A stretch of DNA of 17,176 bases, from NCBI GenBank assembly GCA_937890845.1, contig CALADR010000136.1, positions 1 to 17,176 on the forward strand, in the 5' to 3' direction. Position numbers and translations under genes: made by a program. Under the pieces are notes generated by a model. It was not told the DNA's origin, did not search any database, and saw only the letters and a program-made list of their open reading frames with translations. Positions 6,823-13,743 of this stretch are shown here, one piece after another (positions within the stretch are counted from its first letter, which is position 1; every line of letters begins with the position of its first letter). Origin of the DNA: an uncultured Bacteroidales bacterium (GTDB taxonomy: Bacteria; Bacteroidota; Bacteroidia; Bacteroidales; UBA932).

Positions 6823-7254
6823 ATGGAAAAAGTAGTAAAAATATGGCTGACTGATACTGAAATATGGATTCAGACAGAAGAAGGGAAGACTGCGAGTGAA
6901 ATGTTTGCAGACTATCCAAGGTTGAAATATGCTACTCAGGAGCAAAGGAATAATTATACAACTGATGACTTTGGCATTCATTGGGAAGAACTTGATGAGG
7001 ATTTGAGTTTTGAAGGGTTCTTCCAGAAAAAGAATGAAAGTCTGCTCTACAGGCTGTTCATGGAGCATCCTGAACTCAATGCTTCAGCAATAGCAAGGAG
7101 GATGGGTATTTCACAAAGCCTTTTTGCCCAGTATATCAGTGGTATAAAGAAGCCTTCAGAAAAGAGGCTTAATGAGATACTTACTACCATGCAGGAGGTT
7201 GGAAAGGAACTGATGTCAATCAAATTAGAAAAACAGCCTTTGGTAACAGCATGA
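6823..7254 (+). CDS. DUF2442 domain fused to a helix-turn-helix DNA-binding domain
   Basis: This 143-residue protein has two parts. Residues 1-66 fit DUF2442, seen in the strand pattern KVVKIWLTDTEIWIQTEEGK, the middle FADYPRL and the family ending FGIHWEELDEDLSFEGFF. Residues of about 72-125 form an XRE-like helix-turn-helix (LNASAIARRMGISQSLFAQY, then ISGIKKPSEKRLNEI). The fusion suggests a DNA-binding antitoxin or autoregulator, with DUF2442 contacting the DUF4160 partner; this is inference. It begins one base after the DUF4160 stop, with AGGAGC 8 bases before its ATG, so the two are surely translated from one mRNA. The likely target is the inverted repeat in the unit's own promoter (6533-6552). 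Confidence 0.85.
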   Translation: MEKVVKIWLTDTEIWIQTEEGKTASEMFADYPRLKYATQEQRNNYTTDDFGIHWEELDEDLSFEGFFQKKNESLLYRLFMEHPELNASAIARRMGISQSLFAQYISGIKKPSEKRLNEILTTMQEVGKELMSIKLEKQPLVTA

Positions 7255-7518
7255 TGTGCAAGTAGATTAACCCCTACTTTATCCAAAGGCAGAAGCATTC
7301 ATTGAGGAGGCGAAGAATCTGGTTTATAATGATAACAATCTGTAACCTTGTTTCTTATCCACAACCCAACAGGCAGAAAGTAGTTTAACTATTAACACCC
7401 AGCATAAGAACAGTAAGATTCTGATGCAATTTATTTCTTTGATATATTGTACTTTATAGAGAAGATTGAGACTTTTGAAAGACAGGCTCTCTATAAGATT
7501 ATCTTGCATTAAAGTGGT
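7255..7518. other. Cargo region with gene scraps and a hairpin
   Basis: No intact gene is seen. A protein-like stretch of 24 codons (7271-7345, beginning PLLYPKAEAFIEEAKNLVY) is closed by stops on both sides and looks like the tail of a lost gene; I do not recognise it. TTATCCACA, a perfect DnaA-box sequence, lies at 7355-7363 inside a 17-mer that recurs at 7961. A 9-bp inverted repeat (TTATAGAGA 7454-7462, TCTCTATAA 7488-7496) lies further right. Confidence 0.5.
7352..7368 (+). repeat. 17-bp direct repeat with DnaA-box core, copy a
   Basis: TTCTTATCCACAACCCA occurs here and again at 7961-7977. It contains TTATCCACA, identical to the strongest form of the bacterial DnaA box. Here it lies in non-coding cargo. 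Confidence 0.7.
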
Positions 7519-7683
7519 ATGACCGACACTATGGGCCGTATGCACTCTGACGCACAGTTCGCAGGTTCTTCATCAGTTCCAGCTCACGTTGAGATGATGG
7601 GATTCCTCGGAATAGGTAACAACCCTATGGTAGGTTGTACAGTTGCCTGTGCTGTTGACGTGGCTACTGCTTTGAACAAATAA
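7519..7683 (+). pseudogene. 3' fragment of a GGGtGRT-like gene
   Basis: The 54 codons here read as the C-terminus of a conserved protein: TDTMGRMHSDAQFAGSSSVP, then HVEMMGFLGIGNNPMVG, ending ATALNK and TAA. From memory this matches the tail of the GGGtGRT protein family (about 330 residues), whose function is not established; I am moderately sure of the family. The codon choice (GGT, CGT, GAC, AAC, GTT) differs from the AT-rich surroundings and suggests a well-expressed ancestral gene. A stop (TAA 7510-7512) lies just upstream in the same frame, and nothing related is seen before it, so the first five-sixths are missing. The fragment keeps its own terminator, which suggests a chromosomal gene tail carried along by the transposon. 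Confidence 0.65.
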
Positions 7684-7707
7684 TCTTATAGATTATATAC
7701 CACTTAA

Positions 7708-7746
7708 AGCCTCTGTAACTCTTGAAGTTATGGAGGCTATTTGTTT
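7708..7746 (+). terminator. Rho-independent terminator of the gene fragment
   Basis: AGCCTCTGTAACT (7708-7720) pairs with AGTTATGGAGGCT (7726-7738), allowing two G-U pairs, across a 5-nt loop, and is followed by ATTTGTTTG. It lies 24 bases after the stop of the gene fragment, the expected place for that gene's native terminator. Confidence 0.75.
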
Positions 7747-7849
7747 GTGCTGCATTGTACTTCAAGGGCTATTTGAATGATAGTTGGATGCTGAAGATGG
7801 AGGTGTTCAAGAGTATCTTTGAGTAGTTTAAAGTGAGGCTAATTTAGTC

Positions 7850-8185
7850 TTGCCAGACTATGAAAAATGCCCTTTGAACCAAGAGCCAAAGTACTTCTTC
7901 AGGAGTGTTCTTAAAGTCCCAGAAATGCCCCCAAAAAGGCTGTTTTCTGAGGTAGAATGCTTCTTATCCACAACCCATTTTGAAAAAATTGGATTGGGTT
8001 GTGATTTAGACTATAAAGGATTATATATCAATGAAATGTATGTTTCAAAATCTTGTGGTTCTGTGCGTCTAAAACACATTTTAGAGTATGGAAAGACATA
8101 CATTCACAACCAACTTTTGGGTAAGTTCATCAAAAATGAACAAGAAAGGACTTTCCCCAATTACAGTGGTTCTTCCGCAATTTAG
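7850..8185 (+). pseudogene. Unrecognised gene cut by IS copy 2
   Basis: An open frame from the TTG at 7850 (no ATG is available before the upstream stop at 7829-7831) runs into IS copy 2. Its last five residues (GSSAI) and the TAG stop come partly or wholly from the terminal inverted repeat of the IS. About 106 residues are therefore native. They include the protein-like stretch FLSTTHFEKIGLGCDLDYKG, then LYINEMYVSKSCGSVRLKHI. I do not recognise the family. The missing normal start suggests that the 5' end may also be lost or decayed. The second copy of the 17-bp repeat lies inside this frame. Confidence 0.5.
7961..7977 (+). repeat. 17-bp direct repeat with DnaA-box core, copy b
   Basis: This is the second copy of TTCTTATCCACAACCCA. 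Its last nine bases, CACAACCCA, are repeated in inverted form at 7995-8003 (TGGGTTGTG), giving a small hairpin with a 17-nt loop. Confidence 0.7.
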
Positions 8186-8235
8186 TTGAAAAACTCTCGA
8201 TATAATCAATACTATCACCAAGGTTTTTTACAAGA

Positions 8236-8299
8236 AATAATCAATTAGTTAAACATAATTTTCAAGTGTAGAAATATTATATTTAACTAATTGATTATT
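8236..8299. repeat. Long hairpin in the leader of IS copy 2
   Basis: This is the same 18-bp-arm inverted repeat as in copy 1, at the same place relative to the IS end and the transposase start. Confidence 0.8.
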
Positions 8300-8353
8300 A
8301 AGTATTTGCATATATTTTCGTAACTTTATGTTGCAAAATAAAGAGTTACAAGA

Positions 8354-9169
8354 ATGAGTAAATTACCTAACGAGGACAAAATTACAACAAAATTTCTTCA
8401 ATATAAAGGTTCTGGCGGTACAAACATAGATTTGTCATCACTATATATGCAAAGCGATTTGGAAATCATCAGCATTGAATATGAAGATACAGTATATCAC
8501 TTATATTGCAGGAGCAAACTGGATTACGGGACATGTCCATATTGCTGCCATTCCAGTCACCGGGCACATAGCCGTTATATCAGGACAATAGTTGATCTGT
8601 CGATTCTTGGTCATCCTGTCGTCATAACATTGCAAGTCAGAAAATTTTTCTGTGACAATCCTCAATGTCAGAAGAAAACATTTGCAGAGCAACCTGGTAA
8701 TGAAATATTTCGCTATCGGAGAAGAACAAGACGGTGCGAGGTTTTAGTAACGCAGCACGGCTTAATCCATTCTTCAGAGTCAGTCCATAAACTCCTTAAA
8801 TCTATAGGGATAACATTAAGTAGCGATACCATATTGCGCGACCTGCATCGTATGAAAATACCTGAAAATAAAGATGTCCGTCATATAGGCATTGATGACT
8901 GGGCTTATCGGAAGGGAGTCACTTATGGAAGTATTATTGTGAATCTTGACACCGGAGCGGTGATAGACCTGTTAAACGACAGAGGAGTTGATAGTTTTCA
9001 TGAGTGGCTGGATATCCATGACCAAGTCAGCATAGTCAGCAGAGACCGCTCCACCGATTATTCTGCAGCTGTCACCGCAGCTGGTAGGAATATCATAGAA
9101 GTTGCAGACAGGTTTCATCTGCATAAGAACATCCGATTGTGTCAGGAAAGTCATAGGAAGTTACTATAA
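8354..9169 (+). CDS. ISL3-family transposase, N-terminal part (copy 2, ORF A)
   Basis: This 271-residue product is identical to ORF A of copy 1, with the four-cysteine zinc-finger region and the first two catalytic aspartates (IGIDDWA and VSRDRS). It stops at the same TAA, before the region that carries the catalytic glutamate. Confidence 0.9.
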   Translation: MSKLPNEDKITTKFLQYKGSGGTNIDLSSLYMQSDLEIISIEYEDTVYHLYCRSKLDYGTCPYCCHSSHRAHSRYIRTIVDLSILGHPVVITLQVRKFFCDNPQCQKKTFAEQPGNEIFRYRRRTRRCEVLVTQHGLIHSSESVHKLLKSIGITLSSDTILRDLHRMKIPENKDVRHIGIDDWAYRKGVTYGSIIVNLDTGAVIDLLNDRGVDSFHEWLDIHDQVSIVSRDRSTDYSAAVTAAGRNIIEVADRFHLHKNIRLCQESHRKLL

Positions 9170-10073
9170 AGAGTATCGTAAACTTGTTCGCCCTGATGAA
9201 GAGAAGATGAAGGAATACACTAATGGAAAAGAAGATAACCAACAATCCGGCAATCCAGTCAAAGAGAGAAACGACAGTCGTCAGATTATGTTTGATGAAG
9301 TCAAAGGACTTCAGAAGAAAGGATTAAAAATCAATAGAATAGCAGCGAAATTGGGGATAGCAAGGCAAACCGTCAGAAAATATATGCTGTTGGACACACT
9401 ACCCCAAAGAGCAAGTAATGCACGAAATAAATACTACCTGTATGATGATTATGTTGAGAGCGAACACATGAAAGGCAAAGCGCTATCAATAATACACAAA
9501 GAAATACAGAAGATGGGGTTCAAAGGGTCTCAGACTCCATTCTATGACCATTACCGGTATCTCAGTGACGGACATCATGGCTTTAGACCCAAGAAGAAGG
9601 TGAAGGAGATGCAGGAGATGCAGGAGAAGGCTGCTAAAGAGAAATTATTAGAAATAGAGCCACTCGTCCCTATCCGCAATATAGCCTTTATCGTGGAGAA
9701 AAGCCTAAGGGCAAAGAAGTTAGACACAAAGGAAACATACCTTATAAATCAGCTGATGACTCTGGAATGGTTCAGAGAAATTTATACGGCTGCTGATTCT
9801 TTCTATAAGACCATAATGGAAACTGATGTTAATGGTGTGGTGAGATGGCTTGATACTTATAGGAACTCCTGTATTAAAGAGCTTAAGACATTGGCTTGTG
9901 GAATCGATCTGGATATCAAGGCTGTACAGAATGCCGTAGCATATGATATATCAAATGGAATTGTAGAAGGGTTCGTAAACAAACTGAAGGTTGTAAAAAG
10001 GATGATGTATGGGAGGGCTTCCATAAACCTCTTAAGAAATAAAATCGTATTTGGCGACCTTGGCTTCAACTAA
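9102..10073 (+). CDS. ISL3-family transposase, C-terminal part in the +1 frame (copy 2, ORF B)
   Basis: This is identical to ORF B of copy 1. It carries the helix-turn-helix and the catalytic glutamate (in NGIVEGFVNK, encoded at 9966-9968). The TTG at the frame start is not a likely initiation site; expression would be by +1 frameshift from ORF A, between about 9131 and 9169. Confidence 0.85.
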   Translation: MQTGFICIRTSDCVRKVIGSYYKEYRKLVRPDEEKMKEYTNGKEDNQQSGNPVKERNDSRQIMFDEVKGLQKKGLKINRIAAKLGIARQTVRKYMLLDTLPQRASNARNKYYLYDDYVESEHMKGKALSIIHKEIQKMGFKGSQTPFYDHYRYLSDGHHGFRPKKKVKEMQEMQEKAAKEKLLEIEPLVPIRNIAFIVEKSLRAKKLDTKETYLINQLMTLEWFREIYTAADSFYKTIMETDVNGVVRWLDTYRNSCIKELKTLACGIDLDIKAVQNAVAYDISNGIVEGFVNKLKVVKRMMYGRASINLLRNKIVFGDLGFN

Positions 10074-10087
10074 ATTGCGGAAGAACC

Positions 10088-10095
10088 ATATAGAA
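10088..10095. repeat. Right target-site duplication of the composite transposon
   Basis: ATATAGAA lies directly after the outer end of IS copy 2 and is identical to 4034-4041 before IS copy 1. Confidence 0.9.
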
Positions 10096-10244
10096 CAGAA
10101 AGATATTCATAAGATGATATAGGTTATTTTATGAAGTCTACTTAATTAACCCAGACCGGCAAGTTATTAGCTAAAGAAACAGAAAAAAGAATAAAAAACA
10201 GAAAAACTTGCTCAGAGACAGGTACAACCGTTTATTTAAAGCAA

Positions 10245-10252
10245 TACTTTTG
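10245..10252 (+). promoter_or_regulatory. -7 box of the lipoprotein gene
   Basis: TACTTTTG matches the Bacteroidetes -7 consensus TAnnTTTG and ends 17 bases before the ATG at 10270. No TTTG is found 19 bases upstream, so the assignment rests on one box. Confidence 0.4.
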
Positions 10253-10269
10253 CCGAAAAATAAAACGGT

Positions 10270-11403
10270 ATGAAAAGTTTCTGTTTATCATTAAATCTGG
10301 GAGAGGGAAGAGTGGCGAGAAAACTTTTTCCTTCCGTATTTTTTCTTTCTGCACTTATTTTCCTTTTTTCTTGTGACGGGAAAGGTGATTCCGGTGAAGG
10401 GAATGGACAGGGGCAGTTGAGACTGCGTTTTCCTGACGAGGTATACAAGGCGGCACTGGCTGTCGCGGATTTGCCGGATACTAATGATTTTATTCTTGAC
10501 ATCAGGAATTCAAAGGGAGAGTCTGTCTATTCTGGTGCTTATGGAGATTCCAGGGAATCTATGTCCCTGTCTCCGGGAAGTTATACTATCAGCTTGAAAT
10601 CATGTGAGTTTGACAGACCTGCATTTTCAAAGCCGCAGTTCGGTGATGAAAAATGTGTGATTGTACCTCCTGACGGAACTTTGAATGTAAATCTGGAATG
10701 TCGTCAGATTAATTCGGGAGTCCGGTTGAGAATATCCCCTGATTTTATTACGGAATGTCCGGATGATGTTATTTTCGTGTCGTCGTCAAGAGGCAGACTT
10801 ATGTACGGTTATCGGGAGAAGAGAATTGCTTACTTTCTGCCAGGAACTATATCTGTGATACAAAGCTCCGGTTCTTCAGAGAAGGTGCTGCTGACCCGGA
10901 ATCTGGAAGAGCAGGAAATATTGACGGTAGATATAAAAGTGGCTTCAGGAGGAGGGCAGGATTCCAAAGGAGCAATAACAGTAAGCCTTGACACAACAAG
11001 AGTTTGGACTGAAGGCAATTGCACTATAGGAGCTTCTGGTGATGAAGGAAAGGGAGGAGATCCGGAAAATGCGTTTTCTGTTGCTCAGGCCAGGGCAAAC
11101 GCAGGTGAAAAGGATGTCTGGGTATGCGGATATATAGTCGGGGGGGACTTGTCGAAATCTTCAGCATCTTTTGAGCCTCCTTTTACTTCAAGTACAAACC
11201 TTGCCATAGCTTCCCGTTCCTCTGTTGTAGCAAAAGAATCCTGCCTGTCTGTGTCGCTCCCTGCAGGAAAAATCAGGGATGCTCTTAATCTGCATGACCA
11301 TCCTGAAAATTTAGGACGCAGGGTTTATCTATATGGCGATATAGTAGAGTCTTACTTTGGTATTGCCGGCGTGAAAAACGTTTCGGACTTTACATTGAAA
11401 TAA
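10270..11403 (+). CDS. Putative surface lipoprotein with DUF4493 and DUF6359 domains
   Basis: The 377-residue product starts with a basic, then hydrophobic segment ending in LFSC (Cys35), a plausible lipobox followed by DGKGDSGEG. The acidic and glycine-rich tether after the Cys fits export to the cell surface in Bacteroidetes. Residues of about 48-220 resemble DUF4493 (TNDFILDIRNSKGESVYSG, MSLSPGSYTISLKS, PAFSKPQFGDE). Residues of about 268-377 resemble DUF6359, an OB-like extracellular domain (VAQARANAGEKDVWVCGYIV, ending in FGIAGVKNVSDFTLK). The role is unknown; such proteins are common in Bacteroidales envelopes. A GTG at 10312 (residue 15) preceded by GGGAGAGGGAAGA is an alternative start that gives a more typical signal peptide. 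The gene is convergent with the antiporter gene, and their 3' ends overlap by 14 bases. Confidence 0.72.
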   Translation: MKSFCLSLNLGEGRVARKLFPSVFFLSALIFLFSCDGKGDSGEGNGQGQLRLRFPDEVYKAALAVADLPDTNDFILDIRNSKGESVYSGAYGDSRESMSLSPGSYTISLKSCEFDRPAFSKPQFGDEKCVIVPPDGTLNVNLECRQINSGVRLRISPDFITECPDDVIFVSSSRGRLMYGYREKRIAYFLPGTISVIQSSGSSEKVLLTRNLEEQEILTVDIKVASGGGQDSKGAITVSLDTTRVWTEGNCTIGASGDEGKGGDPENAFSVAQARANAGEKDVWVCGYIVGGDLSKSSASFEPPFTSSTNLAIASRSSVVAKESCLSVSLPAGKIRDALNLHDHPENLGRRVYLYGDIVESYFGIAGVKNVSDFTLK

Positions 11404-12712
11404 GCCAGTAGGTAGCGATACCTCCAAGATATCCGGCAATAGCTGCAGGTGTGATGTTTTTCAGATACCATCCGAATGAAATCTTTTGCAGTCCCATTAC
11501 GACTACACCTGCAGCTGATCCTATGATAAGAATGCTGCCACCTATACCTGCACAGTAGGCGAGAAGTTCCCAGAAAGTTCCGTCAACTCCATATGTAAGG
11601 ACCTCGGATGTGACTTCAGCTGTAGCCGGGACTATGTCGTACATTCCCATGCAGCTTGCAACTAAAGGTACATTGTCAACAATGGATGACAGGAATCCTA
11701 TTATAGTAGTGACGATATACGGGTTGCCGTTGAACGTCTTGTCTAGCATTTCTCCTGTCTGTCCCAAAATACCTGTTTGAGTAAGAGCTGATACTGATGT
11801 AAGTATACCGAGAAAGAAAAGAATTGTAGATAAGTCTATTTTATGCAGAAGTCTTGTGACATCAGGAAACCTGACTTCTTCTATTTTCTTAAAGCGTTTC
11901 TGGTGAAATATCATTTCTGTAACTACCCAAAGTATGCCCAGAATAAGCATTATTCCCATAAATGGAGGAAGGTCTGTCAGTAGTCTGAATACAGGGACAA
12001 GAAGAAGTCCTCCGACTCCTATCATAAGAACAATAATTCGGTCCCTTCTGCTGATAGAAACAAAGGTACTTTCTGTGTCTTGTATTTCATTTGCCGGTAC
12101 GAGATCTCCTTTCAGTCTCAGGCTAATCAGCAGAGTCGGGATTACTATGGACATTATGGATGGAAGGAACAGGCTTTTCAGTATTCCTACAGTGGATATA
12201 TTGCCTTTTACCCAGAGCATGATTGTCGTTACGTCTCCAATTGGGGAGAATGCACCTCCGCTATTGGCGGCAAGTATGACAGTGGCTGAATATAGGAGTT
12301 TGTCTGTCTTTCCTGAGACTATCTTGTTCAGAACCATTGTCATGACAATGGCTGTTGTAAGGTTGTCAAGTACGGCTGATAGAAAAAATGTGAGGAAAGC
12401 GAGTTTCCATAGAAGGGACTTCTTGCTTTTGGCCTTCAGTTTTTCTTTAACGAAGTTGAATCCTCCGTTTGTATCCACGACTTCGACTATGGCCATTGCT
12501 CCCATAAGGAAAAACAAAATCTCGCAAGTTTCCCCGAGGCTTTTAGTAAAGGCGTCAGTACTTTCCGGTGAGACGCCGAATCCTATGTTATAGAGAACCC
12601 AGCACATCACTCCCATCAGCAGAGCTATAGCTGCTTTGCTGATTTTTGTATAGCTTTCAATGGCTATGAGAATATATCCTATTATAAAAACGGAAATTAT
12701 CGCACTTGTCAT
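11390..12712 (-). CDS. nhaD: NhaD-type Na+/H+ antiporter
   Basis: This 440-residue polytopic inner-membrane protein belongs to the ion transporter superfamily (ArsB/NhaD-like) and would export Na+ in exchange for H+. The conserved pair of half-site motifs is present: LDNLTTA (about 115-121) in the first half and VDNVPLVA (about 340) in the second, plus SPIGDVTT (about 156-163) before a membrane segment. The length fits the family. The start ATG (complement at 12710-12712) leads directly into the first membrane helix. A promoter may lie on the minus strand, with TTG at 12765-12763 and TTTCTTTG at 12742-12735. Its last codons overlap the end of the convergent lipoprotein gene. A sodium antiporter near Na+-NQR fits a sodium-based energy economy, but the two are not in one operon. 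Confidence 0.88.
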   Translation of the reverse strand: MTSAIISVFIIGYILIAIESYTKISKAAIALLMGVMCWVLYNIGFGVSPESTDAFTKSLGETCEILFFLMGAMAIVEVVDTNGGFNFVKEKLKAKSKKSLLWKLAFLTFFLSAVLDNLTTAIVMTMVLNKIVSGKTDKLLYSATVILAANSGGAFSPIGDVTTIMLWVKGNISTVGILKSLFLPSIMSIVIPTLLISLRLKGDLVPANEIQDTESTFVSISRRDRIIVLMIGVGGLLLVPVFRLLTDLPPFMGIMLILGILWVVTEMIFHQKRFKKIEEVRFPDVTRLLHKIDLSTILFFLGILTSVSALTQTGILGQTGEMLDKTFNGNPYIVTTIIGFLSSIVDNVPLVASCMGMYDIVPATAEVTSEVLTYGVDGTFWELLAYCAGIGGSILIIGSAAGVVVMGLQKISFGWYLKNITPAAIAGYLGGIATYWLISM

Positions 12713-12734
12713 ATATTTCTGATATTATAGGCCG

Positions 12735-12765
12735 CAAAGAAACATAGTTTTGATTTTTTTCGCAA
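12735..12765 (-). promoter_or_regulatory. Possible promoter of the NhaD gene
   Basis: Read on the minus strand, TTG (12765-12763), a 20-nt spacer and TTTCTTTG (12742-12735) approximate the Bacteroidetes promoter, with one mismatch in the -7 box. The start codon is 22 bases further on. Confidence 0.4.
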
Positions 12766-12838
12766 CAGGATCAATGTTTTTTTTAGCGGATTTTTATTAA
12801 AGATGATTTTTTTAGGAACCTTCCCTGAAATGAAAATC

Positions 12839-12869
12839 TTTGGTGTTTGAAGAGAAATGTATAAATTTG
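12839..12869 (+). promoter_or_regulatory. Promoter of the outer-membrane protein gene
   Basis: TTTG (12839-12842), exactly 19 bases, then TAAATTTG (12862-12869) match the Bacteroidetes consensus in full. The start site would fall near 12875, leaving a leader of about 70 bases before the ATG at 12944. This rules out the longer reading frame that begins at 12857, which would start inside the promoter. Confidence 0.75.
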
Positions 12870-12943
12870 GCGGGTCGTGCGTGGGTATTTCTGCATATGA
12901 CAGTGTTTTTAGTAGAAAAATGTTGAATTTAATTTTTTCGTTT

Positions 12944-13681
12944 ATGAAAATTATCAGGTTTTTTACAGTACTTGCTGTATTGGCTGCTGGAATGTTCAAG
13001 GTTTCGGCGCAGCCAGGTATAGAGGTGGGTTATCTGAATTCCCGTTACAGTACTGATATCAGTGGAAAGTCAAAGTCAGGTGCTCCCCTGAACGGATTTT
13101 ATGTGGGAGTCAGTGATGAAGTGAAGTTGCTGGCCGGACTTGGAGTATACATTGGTCTGAATTATTCTTTCTCTAATGATGCAACTCCGGGTGAGCTTTT
13201 CAATGATATGAAAGATTTCAAGATCAACAGTACGGGGGCGGAGAAAGATCAGAATCTGAATTTGCCTATCAGACTTCGCTATGCGTTTAATATAATACCT
13301 AAAGTGCTGAAAATCCAGGTGTATGCAGGTCCTGTATTTTCAGTAGGACTCAGTCATACTTATACCTTTGATATGAAGACTGAAGTGGCCGGTATAACAT
13401 TTGACGGAAAACTGAAATATAATTATTATACAGGTAAGTTCAAGTCTGATGCATTTAAGGATGAGGATTTGGAAAAGTTAAATGAGAAAGTGCCTGGAAG
13501 CGGCTTGTATAAGAGAGTTGATATTGGTTTAGGTGGCGGCGTTGGTGTAGAACTCTTCAACTTCCTGGAGTTCAAGGCCGGTTATGACTGGGGAATGATG
13601 AACAGGTACAAAGGAGACTTGGCCGTCAATGCAGACTGCAGAAGGAATACCTTCAACTTTACATTGGGATTCAGGTTCTAA
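12944..13681 (+). CDS. Outer-membrane beta-barrel protein (PorT-like fold)
   Basis: The 245-residue product begins with a clear signal peptide (MKIIRFFTVLAVLAAGMFKV, then SAQ). The rest has alternating amphipathic strands ending in phenylalanine, as in beta-barrel proteins: GIEVGYLNSRYS, GVYIGLNYSF, LNLPIRLRYAF, VYAGPVFSVGLSH, and the C-terminal strand NTFNFTLGFRF. This fits the outer-membrane beta-barrel family common in Bacteroidetes (PorT/OmpX-like, 8-10 strands). No ligand or partner can be assigned. The start at 12944 is preferred over the in-frame ATG at 12857 because it opens the signal peptide and lies downstream of a perfect promoter. A hairpin followed by TTTT at 13760-13792 may end the transcript. 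Confidence 0.82.
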   Translation: MKIIRFFTVLAVLAAGMFKVSAQPGIEVGYLNSRYSTDISGKSKSGAPLNGFYVGVSDEVKLLAGLGVYIGLNYSFSNDATPGELFNDMKDFKINSTGAEKDQNLNLPIRLRYAFNIIPKVLKIQVYAGPVFSVGLSHTYTFDMKTEVAGITFDGKLKYNYYTGKFKSDAFKDEDLEKLNEKVPGSGLYKRVDIGLGGGVGVELFNFLEFKAGYDWGMMNRYKGDLAVNADCRRNTFNFTLGFRF

Positions 13682-13743
13682 TTTTAATAACCTTTAAAGT
13701 TCAATATGGATATTCCTGTTAGGAAAAGCCATTGAGAAATATA

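Larger units (their letters stand above)
4042..10087. mobile_element. Composite transposon: two directly repeated ISL3-family IS around a 2.2-kb cargo
   Basis: The unit runs from the outer end of IS copy 1 to the outer end of IS copy 2 (6,046 bp). The outer flanks carry the same 8-bp sequence ATATAGAA. The inner flanks (TTTCATCT at 5962-5969 and ATTACAGT at 8160-8167) match neither that sequence nor each other. This is what one transposition of the whole unit would leave. The alternative is that a single IS inserted here first and then captured a circle of IS plus cargo by homologous recombination; the end structure is the same. The cargo (5962-8167) carries a DUF4160/DUF2442-HTH pair, hairpins and gene fragments. 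Removing the unit restores a plausible site, GTCAATATAGAACAG, just after the yhcH-like gene. Because the IS copies are direct repeats, recombination between them would delete 4,126 bp and leave one IS. Confidence 0.85.
8168..10087 (+). mobile_element. ISL3-family insertion sequence, copy 2
   Basis: This is a second full copy of the 1,920-bp element in the same orientation as copy 1, with the same 23-bp terminal repeats (8168-8190 and 10065-10087). Its translated products are identical to those of copy 1, including the frameshift. Its right flank (10088-10095) matches the left flank of copy 1, not its own left flank. It truncates the open frame that begins at 7850. Confidence 0.92.

Noticed and set aside
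4042..10087. Two independent IS insertions
   Set aside because: Each insertion should carry its own flanking 8-bp repeat. Neither copy has matching left and right flanks, whereas the two outer flanks match each other.
11934..12593. 219-codon plus-strand frame inside the nhaD-like gene
   Set aside because: It is the antisense of a clear membrane transporter and shows no protein features of its own.
12857..12943. Longer start of the outer-membrane protein gene at 12857
   Set aside because: It would begin between the -33 and -7 boxes of a perfect promoter and put 29 residues before a clear signal peptide.
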